NCBI RefSeq assembly: GCF_004118675.1
Contig: NZ_SDHZ01000001.1
Coordinates: 2,953,739-3,017,738, forward strand
Direction of reading: 5' to 3'
Length of the DNA: 64,000 nucleotides
Origin: Filimonas effusa
GTDB taxonomy: Bacteria; Bacteroidota; Bacteroidia; Chitinophagales; Chitinophagaceae
The position numbers and the translations under genes are program-made. Of the stretch, positions 52,742 through 61,846 are shown in pieces; the first letter of the stretch is position 1, and each line of letters opens with the position of its first letter. Below the pieces are notes generated by a model. It made no database searches. It was given only the letters and a program-made list of their open reading frames with translations, and was not told the DNA's origin.

Positions 52742-53746
52742 TTAGAGAAGCTCAGGGCATTCTCTTTCTATACGCTCATAAACAAGTTTAACATCCTGGG
52801 TTCTTTCTTTAGGAAGAATCATGATAGCATCTTTGGTTTCTATTACAATTATTCCTTCTAATCCTACTACCTCTATACGCTTATTGCCCTCCTTTAGTAG
52901 CAAATTCTTATTAAGAAACAGATGCTCGTTACCGGAGTTTTGTTCGTAATACTCCCATAAGGCGCCAAACGATCCCAGGTCCGACCATTCGAAAGAAGCT
53001 GGGATAACCTTGATTTTATCTGAATGTTCCATTACTGCATAGTCGACGCTTACGGAAGGAATTTCTGCACTTTCTATTTTAGGCAGATAGGATCCATTTC
53101 GCTCATTCCAGGCATTCATTGCCTTCTCAAAAACGGCTGGCTGGAACTTCTTTAATTCTTCCAGATAAACAGAGGCTTTAAAACAAAACATACCGCTATT
53201 CCAGAGGAATTTCCCACTTTCTACGAAAAAGGCAGCAGTTTCTAAGTCAGGCTTTTCTCGAAATGAAATAACATCATTTTCAGAGTATTCTATGTAACCA
53301 AATCCGGTTTCAGGTTTGGTTGGTTTTAAGCCAAAAGTTACAAGGAAGCCTTTCTCCGCCAGTTTAATCGCTTCTTTCACAGAAAGCTCATACTCACCTT
53401 GACCACTAATCAAGTGATCTGCCGGCGTAATAAAAAGTATATCGTGCGGGGAAACAGAAAATGCAGCAAAAGCTATGGCCGCAGCAGTATTCCTTGGTAT
53501 AGCCTCGATTATTTCAAAATAATTATCTATACCAGAGGCTTCAAGATCTTTTCTGGACAAAAGATAATTGTCACAATTACCTACTACAATCAACTCATCA
53601 GTTACAGTTCTGTTGCGATTGGCACAAAGTTGAAATAATGATTGCTCATTAATAATAGGTAAATACTGTTTAGGCCTTTCTTTACGTGACAAAGGCCATA
53701 AACGGCTACCTACGCCGCCGGATAAGACAACATGAATAACTTTCAT
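52742..53746 (-). CDS. manC: Mannose-1-phosphate guanylyltransferase
   Basis: A 334-residue enzyme with VVLSGGVGSRLWPLSRKERP, PRNTAAAIAFAA, FITPADHLI and FREKPDLETA, ending shortly after VDYAVMEHSDKIKVIPASFEWSDLGS. It is the short form without the C-terminal isomerase domain of bifunctional ManC. It makes GDP-mannose for gmd/fcl and perhaps for direct mannosylation. Confidence 0.94.
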   Translation of the reverse strand: MKVIHVVLSGGVGSRLWPLSRKERPKQYLPIINEQSLFQLCANRNRTVTDELIVVGNCDNYLLSRKDLEASGIDNYFEIIEAIPRNTAAAIAFAAFSVSPHDILFITPADHLISGQGEYELSVKEAIKLAEKGFLVTFGLKPTKPETGFGYIEYSENDVISFREKPDLETAAFFVESGKFLWNSGMFCFKASVYLEELKKFQPAVFEKAMNAWNERNGSYLPKIESAEIPSVSVDYAVMEHSDKIKVIPASFEWSDLGSFGALWEYYEQNSGNEHLFLNKNLLLKEGNKRIEVVGLEGIIVIETKDAIMILPKERTQDVKLVYERIERECPELL

Positions 53747-53778
53747 ATATATAATTCTTCTTAATTATCTTTAGTTTC

Positions 53779-56178
53779 TCAGCCCTTCTCCTTTTCATCA
53801 TAACCATAACCATAACCGTAGCCGTAACCGTAACCGTAGCCATAACCATAGCCGTAACCATAACCATAACCACCTTTCTTTAATTTAATATCATTGACAA
53901 TGATATTAATACCAGGTAAAGCACGCTTTGAATGTAATTGTTCCACAAGCTTAATTTGGTTCTTATGTGTATATTGGTGCCTCACGACAAACAAGGTTAT
54001 ATCGGCATAAGCAGATAAGATTTGAGCATCAGTCACTAAACCAACCGGAGCAGTATCAATAATAATAAAATCATATGATGACTTTAATTCATTAAAGAAC
54101 GTGATTGTTCTAGGCAACATTAGTAGCTCTGCCGGGTTAGGAGGGATGGGGCCGGACGACAAAACATCGAAATTTGCCTGAGCTATATCAGGCTTCTGCA
54201 TAAAATGCTTCCAGTCATCTCTCCCTGAAACAATATAATTAGTAAAGCCATTTCTCATTAAATTCAACTTCTCGCTTATTTTAGGTCTTCGTAAATCGAA
54301 TTCCAATAAAGCTACTTTTTTACCTGCCAATGCTAAAGCAGATGCAAGATTGACAGATAAAAATGATTTTCCTTCGCCACTCATGCTTGATGTAATTAAA
54401 ATTGTTTTACATCCGTCACTACCGGCAAGTAAAAAGTTAATATTAGTACGTAAAGAGCGAAATTGCTCAGAAATAACAGTTCTATCGTTCAGTGTAACAG
54501 CTAGTATATTATCCTCATTTTCATTATGCCCGATTTCGGCTAACACTGGCACCCTAGTTAAGTTAGATATATCTGACAGAGATGACACACGGTTATTAAA
54601 GAAGCTTTTTACGTACACTACACCAAATGGTATCGCAATACCCAATACCAGACCTACAAGTAAAATAGCGGTTTTCTTAGGAGCAAAAGGAACTCCACTA
54701 GACTTAGCCTCATCAATGATTCGGGCAGTTGCTATCGTAGAAGATTTCGATATTGCAGTTTCCTCTCTTTTTTTCAAAAGGAAAAGATATAATTCCTGCT
54801 TGATTGCCTGTTGCCTAGAATAATCAAGAAAGGTTCTTTCTTTAGACGGCACTTCTCTTACCATCGTCTCAAATCGTGAAGTCTTTTTCTTCAGTTCCCG
54901 CATTCCAGTCTCGATTCCACGTTTTATAGATCCGATACTACTCAGGAGCTCTAGCCTGAGGTTGTTCAATTGCTTGTCTAACGTTAACACTGCAGGATGA
55001 GCCGCCGTTTGCGTCATTAGCATCCTCTCACGCTCAAGTTGCAGTTTATTATACTGCTGTACCAACTGAATGAAGTTAGGGTCCTGCATAACCAGCGAAG
55101 CTGGTACAGCTCTTGCATTGGTTATATTATCTTTTAGAAATTTCTCTAACTCATTAACTATCGATAATTCTACCTCTTGCTCGTTCTGAAGCTTCAAATA
55201 TTCACTTGAATTTTCTAGCAGGATTTTGGTTTGTTCACTTACATCTGTGAGCTTGTTAGCTGTTTTGAATTTTTCTATACTTCCTTCTATGTCAGATAAC
55301 TCTTTAAAAACCAGAACCAGACGTTCGTCGATGAATTTGACTGTACTGTCAGCCATTCTGCTTTTGTCATCAACACTTGCCTTTAAATATGCCTTAATTA
55401 AAGTATTAAGAATCAATTCACTTTTTTCCGGAGAAGTTTCATTGAACGCAAGATCAATTACACTAACCAGTTTATTGGGAATACTGGCATCCAATGCACC
55501 CATATAAGTACGAGTAGTCATGTCAAGAGTATTAACATTGATTGTAAGACTTTCGTCTTTAACCCATGTTGCTAAGCTTTTTTCTGGCAAAACGGCAACT
55601 TTCCCAGCCTTCAGTTGTAAGGTATCACCAATTTTGCCTTTAATGATTTCGTCATTATCTTCTATAGAAAAAGTATTTTTCTCCGGATCTAACTTAAATT
55701 CAAATGTTGCTGCTTTAGGCGATGTATATGATTCTTCAAGTAATTTAAGCGTAATAGGTCTATAGAAGAAAATCTCTTTCTTTTTAACTTTACCTGAAAT
55801 AAAATACTTCACATTAAGTTGTAGTTCCTTTACAACTTGTTCCATCAATGTCCTGCTTTTAAATATTTCAAGCTCGTTATCGACATTACTCTTGCCTAGT
55901 AATAGCCCTAATCCTTGAAGTATATCGACGTTAGCTCCCATGTCTGACCCTTTCTTGTCATCTTGAACAAGAACTGACGCATTGGCTTTATACATTGGAG
56001 TAGAAGACTTATAATATAAGAAAGCCATAGCCAGGCATACTATTGCCGACAATAAAAGCCATGGCCATAGGCCGAGGGCCATGCTTATAAACTTCTGGAT
56101 AATGACTGCATCTTCCTGTTGCTCGCCATCTTGTATTGGAGTATTTATGTTGTATTGAGCCGATTGATTGGACTGCAT
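53779..56178 (-). CDS. wzc: Wzc-like polysaccharide co-polymerase and tyrosine autokinase
   Basis: A 799-residue BY-kinase. Wzz domain with a first transmembrane helix (about 36-54), a long periplasmic coiled-coil region (about 270-460) and a second transmembrane helix (about 500-520). Cytoplasmic kinase: Walker A ITSSMSGEGKSFLSVNLASA, Walker A' VALLEFDLRRP, Walker B DFIIIDTAPVGLVTDAQ. It controls chain length and export with the OPX protein. The C-terminal tyrosine cluster that is autophosphorylated is unusual: twelve perfect Gly-Tyr pairs before DEKEKG. It lies 9 nt after the wza-like gene. Confidence 0.93.
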   Translation of the reverse strand: MQSNQSAQYNINTPIQDGEQQEDAVIIQKFISMALGLWPWLLLSAIVCLAMAFLYYKSSTPMYKANASVLVQDDKKGSDMGANVDILQGLGLLLGKSNVDNELEIFKSRTLMEQVVKELQLNVKYFISGKVKKKEIFFYRPITLKLLEESYTSPKAATFEFKLDPEKNTFSIEDNDEIIKGKIGDTLQLKAGKVAVLPEKSLATWVKDESLTINVNTLDMTTRTYMGALDASIPNKLVSVIDLAFNETSPEKSELILNTLIKAYLKASVDDKSRMADSTVKFIDERLVLVFKELSDIEGSIEKFKTANKLTDVSEQTKILLENSSEYLKLQNEQEVELSIVNELEKFLKDNITNARAVPASLVMQDPNFIQLVQQYNKLQLERERMLMTQTAAHPAVLTLDKQLNNLRLELLSSIGSIKRGIETGMRELKKKTSRFETMVREVPSKERTFLDYSRQQAIKQELYLFLLKKREETAISKSSTIATARIIDEAKSSGVPFAPKKTAILLVGLVLGIAIPFGVVYVKSFFNNRVSSLSDISNLTRVPVLAEIGHNENEDNILAVTLNDRTVISEQFRSLRTNINFLLAGSDGCKTILITSSMSGEGKSFLSVNLASALALAGKKVALLEFDLRRPKISEKLNLMRNGFTNYIVSGRDDWKHFMQKPDIAQANFDVLSSGPIPPNPAELLMLPRTITFFNELKSSYDFIIIDTAPVGLVTDAQILSAYADITLFVVRHQYTHKNQIKLVEQLHSKRALPGINIIVNDIKLKKGGYGYGYGYGYGYGYGYGYGYGYGYDEKEKG
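53800..53871 (-). repeat. Hexanucleotide repeat encoding the Gly-Tyr tail of Wzc
   Basis: Twelve in-frame hexamers on the minus strand, GG(T/C)-TA(T/C) variants, encode (Gly-Tyr)x12. The units differ at third positions (four variants seen), so recent slippage is not total, but copy number could still vary between strains in steps of two residues without a frameshift. Confidence 0.9.
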
Positions 56179-56187
56179 GTATTAGAT

Positions 56188-56997
56188 CTATATTCTTGTA
56201 ACTAAAACAATTAAGACAGTTAAGATTGAGGCTATCAACGTGTAGTTTCTCGTTTTTACCGCGTCAGTAGAAGCTATTCTGGATTTATTGGGTTCAACAT
56301 ATACCATATCTCCTTGCTCAAGATAAAAGTAAGGAGATTGCAGCGTTTTAGTTGATGTAAGATCAAAACGAATTGCTTTTTTAATTCCGGCGGAGTCTTT
56401 CATTAATAAAACATTCTCTCTCTTGCCGTAGATCGTTAAATCTCCCGCCATACCTAAGACGTCAAGTATACTCACTTTTTCATTTGGTACAATGTAGGTA
56501 CCCGGGCGACTAACCTCTCCCAAGACAGTAATAGAGAAATTAGCAAGGCGAACACTTACTATAGGCGTATTATAAAATTTAACCGCTACCGAGTAAATGG
56601 TATCACGTGCTGCACTGCTCGTCATTCCCCCAACTTTTATTTTCCCTATAACAGGTAACTCTATCATTCCCAATTTGTCAACTAAATAGCTTTGGGCAGC
56701 CTGAGCATTATTACCAGATATTGTGCTTAAATTAGGTAGAAGTGGAGTAGTTGGCAGAGAACTTCCTCCATACAAACCGTTTTCATTAGACTCTAAAGTT
56801 TGTATGGAAACCTGTAAAAGGTCATTAGATTTTATAACGGGGTCATGGAAAAGTGCGGCATTTTTCGTCAAAAATGGGCTTGACAAAGTATCAGGTATAT
56901 CCCTAAAATAAGTAACATTTTTATTTACATTACAAGAAGTAACAAAAACAAAAAGTACCAGCGGCAATAATAAGCCTGCAACAAGCGTTCTAAACAT
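56188..56997 (-). CDS. wza: Wza-like polysaccharide export lipoprotein (OPX)
   Basis: A 269-residue outer-membrane polysaccharide export protein. Lipoprotein signal ending FVFVTSCNVNKN (Cys about 22), then the poly_export domain: DPVIKSNDLLQVSIQTLE, IELPVIGKIKVGGMTSSAARDTI, and a SLBB-type domain FSITVLGEVSRPGTYIVPNEKVSILDVLGMAGDLT. A hydrophobic C-terminal segment (about 250-267) is common in short Bacteroidota OPX proteins. It is the first gene of the operon. Confidence 0.92.
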   Translation of the reverse strand: MFRTLVAGLLLPLVLFVFVTSCNVNKNVTYFRDIPDTLSSPFLTKNAALFHDPVIKSNDLLQVSIQTLESNENGLYGGSSLPTTPLLPNLSTISGNNAQAAQSYLVDKLGMIELPVIGKIKVGGMTSSAARDTIYSVAVKFYNTPIVSVRLANFSITVLGEVSRPGTYIVPNEKVSILDVLGMAGDLTIYGKRENVLLMKDSAGIKKAIRFDLTSTKTLQSPYFYLEQGDMVYVEPNKSRIASTDAVKTRNYTLIASILTVLIVLVTRI

Positions 56998-57330
56998 AAG
57001 GACGTTTTAATTACGTATTAGGCATATCAGGCTTGAAATGGCTTCGCCAATCTCAATTACAGAGAATACCTATAAAAAAAATTGCATATAGCAAAATGCA
57101 TAAACCGTTAGAGATAATAGGTGGGCGAGTCTAGAAAATCTATAGTATTATCATCAGGTATCAGCTTGGATTTTAGTTCATTGATTACAAATATAATGGA
57201 TTTTGTAAAACACCCCTACTCCCTTAAAATGAATTAATCATTTATTTTTCGCAGTCTTCCCCCCCCTTGAAATAGGGAAGCAGCGGACTGATATTTCCAC
57301 ATATCTTTCATCCCAAATACGACTTAAAAC
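56998..57330. other. Divergent promoter region of the polysaccharide operon
   Basis: No gene. It holds a -7 box for the minus strand (57188-57195), a leader of about 190 nt to the wza start, and in that leader a small hairpin (TGCAT/ATGCA, around 57083-57101) followed on the minus strand by eight T residues. That could act as a weak attenuator in front of the operon. A run of eight C residues lies near 57259-57266. TATCTTTC at 57302-57309, one base off the consensus, is a candidate -7 box for the plus-strand gene. Confidence 0.5.
57188..57195 (-). promoter_or_regulatory. -7 box of the polysaccharide operon
   Basis: TATATTTG on the minus strand, an exact TAnnTTTG match, about 190 nt upstream of the wza start codon. 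Confidence 0.5.
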
Positions 57331-57864
57331 ATGAAAAAAATTTTGCTGGCAGTTCTTATGATTCCGATATCCTTGTTTTGTTGTGCACAATATTATGATG
57401 ATTCACCTCAATTGGTAATAAGTTCTGATGCAGCATTGTTGTTAAATAAACCAGTTTCCACCACTAACTACCCAGGAGTGGGAGCCACAGCCAAAATAAC
57501 TATACCAACGGGAAATTTTAGTGATATTGTACTTATAGGATCCCTAATGAGCTTTCGTGGTAAAGAGGTCGTAAAAGGGAACAAGACAGTAAAAGCACAA
57601 GCCCGCAATCTATTACCTCTGCTGATAGGATACCGTAGATATTTAAATCCTTTATATAATTATAACACTTGGTATATTGAACCCCGCGTTGGATTAACAT
57701 TAGATGGCACAAAAAATAGAGCAATTACAGTTGGAGCTGCATTAGGATATCTTATAAATAATAAAATAGATTTGTCGATTCGTTACCAGTCTTTCGGAGG
57801 AAGCGAATATGCACATCTATCATTTCTTGGTCTTAATATAGGCTATGGGTTTAGCCTCCATTAA
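57331..57864 (+). CDS. Small outer-membrane beta-barrel protein
   Basis: A 177-residue protein with a signal peptide (MKKILLAVLMIPISLFC, cleavage near CCA-QY) and about eight amphipathic strands (PGVGATAKITIP, NFSDIVLIGSLMSF, NLLPLLIGYRRYL, TWYIEPRVGLTL, AITVGAALGYLI, IDLSIRYQSF, HLSFLGLNIGYGFSL). It is transcribed away from the polysaccharide operon, whose promoter region it shares. Its role is unknown. Confidence 0.75.
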   Translation: MKKILLAVLMIPISLFCCAQYYDDSPQLVISSDAALLLNKPVSTTNYPGVGATAKITIPTGNFSDIVLIGSLMSFRGKEVVKGNKTVKAQARNLLPLLIGYRRYLNPLYNYNTWYIEPRVGLTLDGTKNRAITVGAALGYLINNKIDLSIRYQSFGGSEYAHLSFLGLNIGYGFSLH

Positions 57865-57898
57865 AAAGAGCCTTTGACCAATAATGTCTGGAAAAGCC

Positions 57899-57958
57899 AG
57901 CGTGACTAAAAAATAAAGTTCCATAGAATTGTCTACTGCTATATTTTTTAGTCACGCT
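57899..57958. terminator. Bidirectional terminator, 17-bp inverted repeat
   Basis: A perfect 17-bp inverted repeat, AGCGTGACTAAAAAATA at 57899-57915 and its complement at 57942-57958, with a 26-nt loop. It lies between two convergent genes and has an A/T tract inside each arm, so it should stop transcripts from both sides. Confidence 0.7.
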
Positions 57959-57964
57959 TCCCTC

Positions 57965-59827
57965 CTAATCCGGCACCACCAAACTATTATTCCCCCTGTT
58001 CACATCCGCCAGCCTCAGGCTCGGATCTATCTGCACCGACTTGATCTCCGTAATATTCCTGTCAAGCACCACCTGGTACTCTCCCTGTGTCCATTTCCAT
58101 TCACCATGTTCAATCCATTTGGCACCTGCAGGCGCGTCGGTAGCCGGCTTTGAACCGTACATAAGGTTCATGGGAATGTAATGCAGCTCGCGGGAGCCAT
58201 CTTTATAGGTAACCAGCACATCTATTGGCATAGGCATGTGACCCAGCTTTTTGATGGTCAGCTCAGTTTTACCATTTACCAGGTTGATGTCGCCTACGGC
58301 ATAGTCAATGGTTTTGGTTGTATACACCCAATATTCTTTATACCACTGCAGCTCTATATTGCTCAGCTTTTCCGCAATACGGATGAAGTCGTTGGGATTG
58401 GGATGCTTGAATTTCCACTGATCGTAGTACTCCAGCAGTATTTTATCTAGGGTTTGCTCTCCTACGATATATCCCAACTGCGCCAGGAAAACACATCCTT
58501 TGCTATAAGACGCATTGCCATAAGCATAGTTCGTATTGTAATGGTCGGCATGCGTACTTATTGGCTCTTCACGCCCGCTCCGGACAAGACGGTAATAACC
58601 ATCGTAGGCATCGGCATACCAGAAACCGGAATCTTTGCGGAGATAACTATGTACACGGGTATCGGCATAGGTAGTGAAGCCTTCGTCCATCCAGGGATAA
58701 AGGCTTTCATTGGTAGCCAGCAGGCCCTGGTACCAGCTGTGCATCCATTCGTGGAGCGCGGTGCCTACGCCCGGGCCTTTGATGAGGGTGGCCATCGGAT
58801 ATTCCATGCCGCCGTCGCCACCTTGTATAAAGGTGTAATTTTTCCAGGGATAGGGGCCGAAGGTTTTGGCCATATAAGGATAGGCCAGCTGCATGGTATC
58901 GGCCATCCGCTGCCAGTTATATTCCTGGATACTGTCTTTCTTATACACCACATATAACAGCGGGCCGTTGGCCGGCCGGCGGGTAATTAATTTATAGGTG
59001 GGATCTGCCGCCCATACAAAGTCATGCACGTTGGGTGCAGAAAAACGCCAGGTAAGGTTACCCGACCTGGACTGACTGGCAGGCGTTGTTTTCCCGTAGC
59101 CATGCCCTACTTCATCCGGATTCTGAAGGGTACCGGTGGCTGCTACCAGGTATTCCTTATTAAGGGTAAGGTTTACTTCATAATCGCCCCATACGCCATA
59201 AAATTCACGGGCCACATAAGGATTGGCATTCCAGCCCTGGTAATCATATTCTGCGATCTTGGGATACCATTGACTCATACTGAAACGAACGCCCTGCGCA
59301 TTATCGCGGCCGCTGCGGCGTACCTGTAGGGGTACCTGGGCCTGGAAAGCGATATCGAACTGGGTTTTCGATTGAGGCAGCAGGGGCTTATCCAACTTTA
59401 CTTCCAGGATGGTTTCATGCTCCACCAGTTGCTGTTCTTTGCCCGCGATTTTTACATATTGTACTTTCTGAAAACCAATTTCATCGGGCTTCAGGTTGTT
59501 GATGCGGTCACGCACACGGTCATCCCAGTCGAATACAGCTTTGTTGTTCTTATCGTATCCCAACAATGTTTTGCCCAGGAAAATGCTCCGCTGGTCCATC
59601 ATGCTATTGGGCTGAAATGCATTCCAATAGAGATGGATAAAGATACGGTTGAGCGTATCGGGAGAATTGTTCCAATAGGTGAGTTTTTCCTGGCCGTTTA
59701 CCAGGTTCTTCGACACATCGAGGCTGGCATCAATCTGGTAATGCACACGCTGCTGCCAGCGGCTTGGCTGTGCCTGAACACTTGCCACCACCACACAGGT
59801 AAGCGCTGTAAATAATAAACCCTTCAT
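57965..59827 (-). CDS. M1 family zinc metallopeptidase
   Basis: A 620-residue secreted peptidase with a signal peptide (about 1-19, AQP cleavage). An N-terminal beta domain of the aminopeptidase N type leads to the gluzincin core: GGDGGMEYPM (in place of the GAMEN exopeptidase motif), HEWMHSWYQG (zinc His pair and catalytic Glu) and DEGFTTYAD (third zinc ligand Glu). It should cut peptides in the periplasm or outside. A C-terminal beta region ends with KSVQIDPSLRLADVNRGNN. It faces the beta-barrel gene tail to tail. Confidence 0.92.
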   Translation of the reverse strand: MKGLLFTALTCVVVASVQAQPSRWQQRVHYQIDASLDVSKNLVNGQEKLTYWNNSPDTLNRIFIHLYWNAFQPNSMMDQRSIFLGKTLLGYDKNNKAVFDWDDRVRDRINNLKPDEIGFQKVQYVKIAGKEQQLVEHETILEVKLDKPLLPQSKTQFDIAFQAQVPLQVRRSGRDNAQGVRFSMSQWYPKIAEYDYQGWNANPYVAREFYGVWGDYEVNLTLNKEYLVAATGTLQNPDEVGHGYGKTTPASQSRSGNLTWRFSAPNVHDFVWAADPTYKLITRRPANGPLLYVVYKKDSIQEYNWQRMADTMQLAYPYMAKTFGPYPWKNYTFIQGGDGGMEYPMATLIKGPGVGTALHEWMHSWYQGLLATNESLYPWMDEGFTTYADTRVHSYLRKDSGFWYADAYDGYYRLVRSGREEPISTHADHYNTNYAYGNASYSKGCVFLAQLGYIVGEQTLDKILLEYYDQWKFKHPNPNDFIRIAEKLSNIELQWYKEYWVYTTKTIDYAVGDINLVNGKTELTIKKLGHMPMPIDVLVTYKDGSRELHYIPMNLMYGSKPATDAPAGAKWIEHGEWKWTQGEYQVVLDRNITEIKSVQIDPSLRLADVNRGNNSLVVPD

Positions 59828-59871
59828 TACGCTTATCGTTTTTTAATGAACGACAAACGTACAAATTATGC

Positions 59872-60315
59872 CTATAAAGTCAAGGTCTCTTTTTCCAACT
59901 GGCCTTCCGGCGTAAAGAACAAATAACGGAACTGAATTCCTGATTTGGAGACATACAGCCGATAACTTGTCGTTTCATTTCTGCTTACAATAAAAGCGGC
60001 TTTGACGATCTTCCAGTCGGTGAACTTACTTTTTTGCCATCCTCTTGCCACCGCCTGGGGAAGCTTGTCGGGAAGGATCTCCTGGGCAGATTGCTGCCAG
60101 GCGCCCCAACGGGTGAAATCGGCTGTAAAAGCGATGCCGTAGAGGGAGAAGGCAGCCTGAAAATATTCGGTTCTGCTGCTCCATGCCACCTCTTCTGCAC
60201 GGGGGTATTTCTTTTCAAAGGCATCGGTGACTTCAAGGGGGATTTTTCTAAATTGCGCCTGGCCCAGGAATATTAGTCCCACACACATGCACAGGCATAA
60301 GGATATATGCTTCAT
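59872..60315 (-). CDS. PepSY-like secreted protein
   Basis: A 147-residue protein with a signal peptide (about 1-20) and one PepSY-like/BLIP-like domain. The pattern is PLEVTDAFEKKYPRAEEVAWSSR, YQAAFSL-like strand then FTADFTRWGAWQQS, and the second half with SYRLYVSKSGIQFRYLFF. In Bacteroidota such small proteins (PF11396-like) are periplasmic and of unknown function. It lies 44 nt before the M1 peptidase gene on the same strand. Confidence 0.8.
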   Translation of the reverse strand: MKHISLCLCMCVGLIFLGQAQFRKIPLEVTDAFEKKYPRAEEVAWSSRTEYFQAAFSLYGIAFTADFTRWGAWQQSAQEILPDKLPQAVARGWQKSKFTDWKIVKAAFIVSRNETTSYRLYVSKSGIQFRYLFFTPEGQLEKETLTL

Positions 60316-60327
60316 AACTCTGGTTTC

Positions 60328-60996
60328 TCAAGAATCGAATCCAGCTACCACTATTACGATCTCTCCTTTAGGTGGTTTCGCTGTATAATATGCCAAGACT
60401 TCCTGCAGGGAGCCTCGTTTATTTTCTTCAAACATTTTGGTTAGTTCCCGGCTAACGCAACATTGTCTTTCCGGCCCAAGGTAGCTTATTAGCTCGTTCA
60501 GGGTTTTCACTAGTCTTAGGGGACTTTCATATAATACCATGGTACGCTCTTCCACAGCCAGTTTCTTCATAAGGGTTTGTCTCCCTTTTTTCAGAGGCAG
60601 AAACCCTTCGAAAACAAACCTGTTGCACGGAATACCACTATTTACCAGCGCCGGCACAAAGGCGGTAGCGCCGGGTAAACATTCTACCCTGATATCTCTG
60701 CGGGCGCATTCGCGTACCAGCAAAAATGCGGGATCAGAAATGCCAGGTGTACCGGCATCAGTGATCAATGCCATTTTCCTGCCCGATTCCATTTGGTCGG
60801 CCAGGGATACCACTATCTTATGCTCGTTATGCTGGTGATAAGCATACAGCGGTTTATGGATGTTGTAGTGCGTAAGTAATTTGGAAGAAGTTCTTGTGTC
60901 TTCGCAAAGAATAACATCCACCGTTTGCAATACTTCGAGCGAACGGAGGGTGATATCTTTAAGATTACCGAGGGGTGTTGGAACTATAAAAAGCAT
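60328..60996 (-). CDS. rsmI: 16S rRNA (cytidine-1402 2'-O)-methyltransferase
   Basis: A 222-residue tetrapyrrole-methylase-fold enzyme with LFIVPTPLGNLKDITLRSLEVL, ILCEDTRTSSKLL, YHQHNEHK, LITDAGTPGISDPAFLLVR and VECLPGATAFVPALVNSG. It methylates the ribose of C1402 in 16S rRNA. Slightly short at the C-terminus compared with the 280-residue E. coli enzyme, as in other Bacteroidota. The start is set at the MLFIVP Met; two in-frame Met codons lie up to 3 codons upstream. Confidence 0.93.
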   Translation of the reverse strand: MLFIVPTPLGNLKDITLRSLEVLQTVDVILCEDTRTSSKLLTHYNIHKPLYAYHQHNEHKIVVSLADQMESGRKMALITDAGTPGISDPAFLLVRECARRDIRVECLPGATAFVPALVNSGIPCNRFVFEGFLPLKKGRQTLMKKLAVEERTMVLYESPLRLVKTLNELISYLGPERQCCVSRELTKMFEENKRGSLQEVLAYYTAKPPKGEIVIVVAGFDS

Positions 60997-61045
60997 AGAC
61001 ATCAAGTAACTGAATAAAAAACCGGTGCATTATACAAAAATGCCG

Positions 61046-61837
61046 TTAGCTGGAATATGATAAATCTTGTTTATTGTTTTTTTTAACAGCCAGGGATAAT
61101 ATTACATACACCAGGAACACAACAGGAACCGCCAGCCATTTCAACAAAACGGCAGACAACAGGGTTACTGCTACCAGCACCAGTTTAGGCCAGTTATCCT
61201 TAAAGCTGGTGGACTGGAATTTAAGCGCCATCATAGGCAGCCTGCTTATCATCAGGTAGCTTATAACCAAAATAACGCTATACCAGAACCATTTGTTCAA
61301 CAGCAGTTCTACCGTCCATGCATTGGCTGCATACCAATAGATCAATGGGAATGACGCTATAAGCATACCTGCGGCCGGTATAGGCACGCCTTTAAAGCCA
61401 TAAGCCTGGCTGGTATCGATATTGAACCGCGCCAGCCTGTAAGCGCCCGCACAGGGTATTATAAACGCAGGCAGCAGCGCCAGGGTAGAAATATCGAGAC
61501 CATTTTCCTGCTGTGCATAAGCATAACGCAGGAACTGGTAAGCTATGAGGCCGGGAGCTACACCAAAACTTACCACATCGGCCAGAGAATCGAGTTGTTT
61601 GCCTAATTCGGAGGAGGTTTTTAAAAGCCGTGCCACAAAACCATCCAGGAAATCGATCACTGCTGCCAGTGCAATATAAACAGAAGCCCAGTAGATCTTT
61701 TCCGGAAGCACTACCAATGCAGTACCGGTTTGTGCATCTACAGTAGCGGTAAGGCCAGCCTGCATAATGCTTACGATAGCCATACAGCCAAAAAGCAGGT
61801 TGAGCAGTGTAAACAAATTAGGGATAAGGCGATTCAT
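61046..61837 (-). CDS. pssA: CDP-diacylglycerol-serine O-phosphatidyltransferase
   Basis: A 263-residue integral membrane enzyme with the CDP-alcohol phosphatidyltransferase signature, D-G-x-x-A-R-x(8)-G-x-x-x-D-x-x-x-D, seen as DFLDGFVARLLKTSSELGKQLDSLADVVSFG. About seven hydrophobic helices. It makes phosphatidylserine, the precursor of phosphatidylethanolamine. It lies 9 nt after the aminopeptidase P gene. Confidence 0.93.
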   Translation of the reverse strand: MNRLIPNLFTLLNLLFGCMAIVSIMQAGLTATVDAQTGTALVVLPEKIYWASVYIALAAVIDFLDGFVARLLKTSSELGKQLDSLADVVSFGVAPGLIAYQFLRYAYAQQENGLDISTLALLPAFIIPCAGAYRLARFNIDTSQAYGFKGVPIPAAGMLIASFPLIYWYAANAWTVELLLNKWFWYSVILVISYLMISRLPMMALKFQSTSFKDNWPKLVLVAVTLLSAVLLKWLAVPVVFLVYVILSLAVKKNNKQDLSYSS

Positions 61838-61846
61838 GTAATCAGA

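Noticed and set aside
28145..56997. Integrated phage or ICE origin for the AT-rich polysaccharide block
   Set aside because: No integrase, transposase, tRNA-type attachment site or flanking direct repeats were seen; the lower GC is usual for polysaccharide loci.
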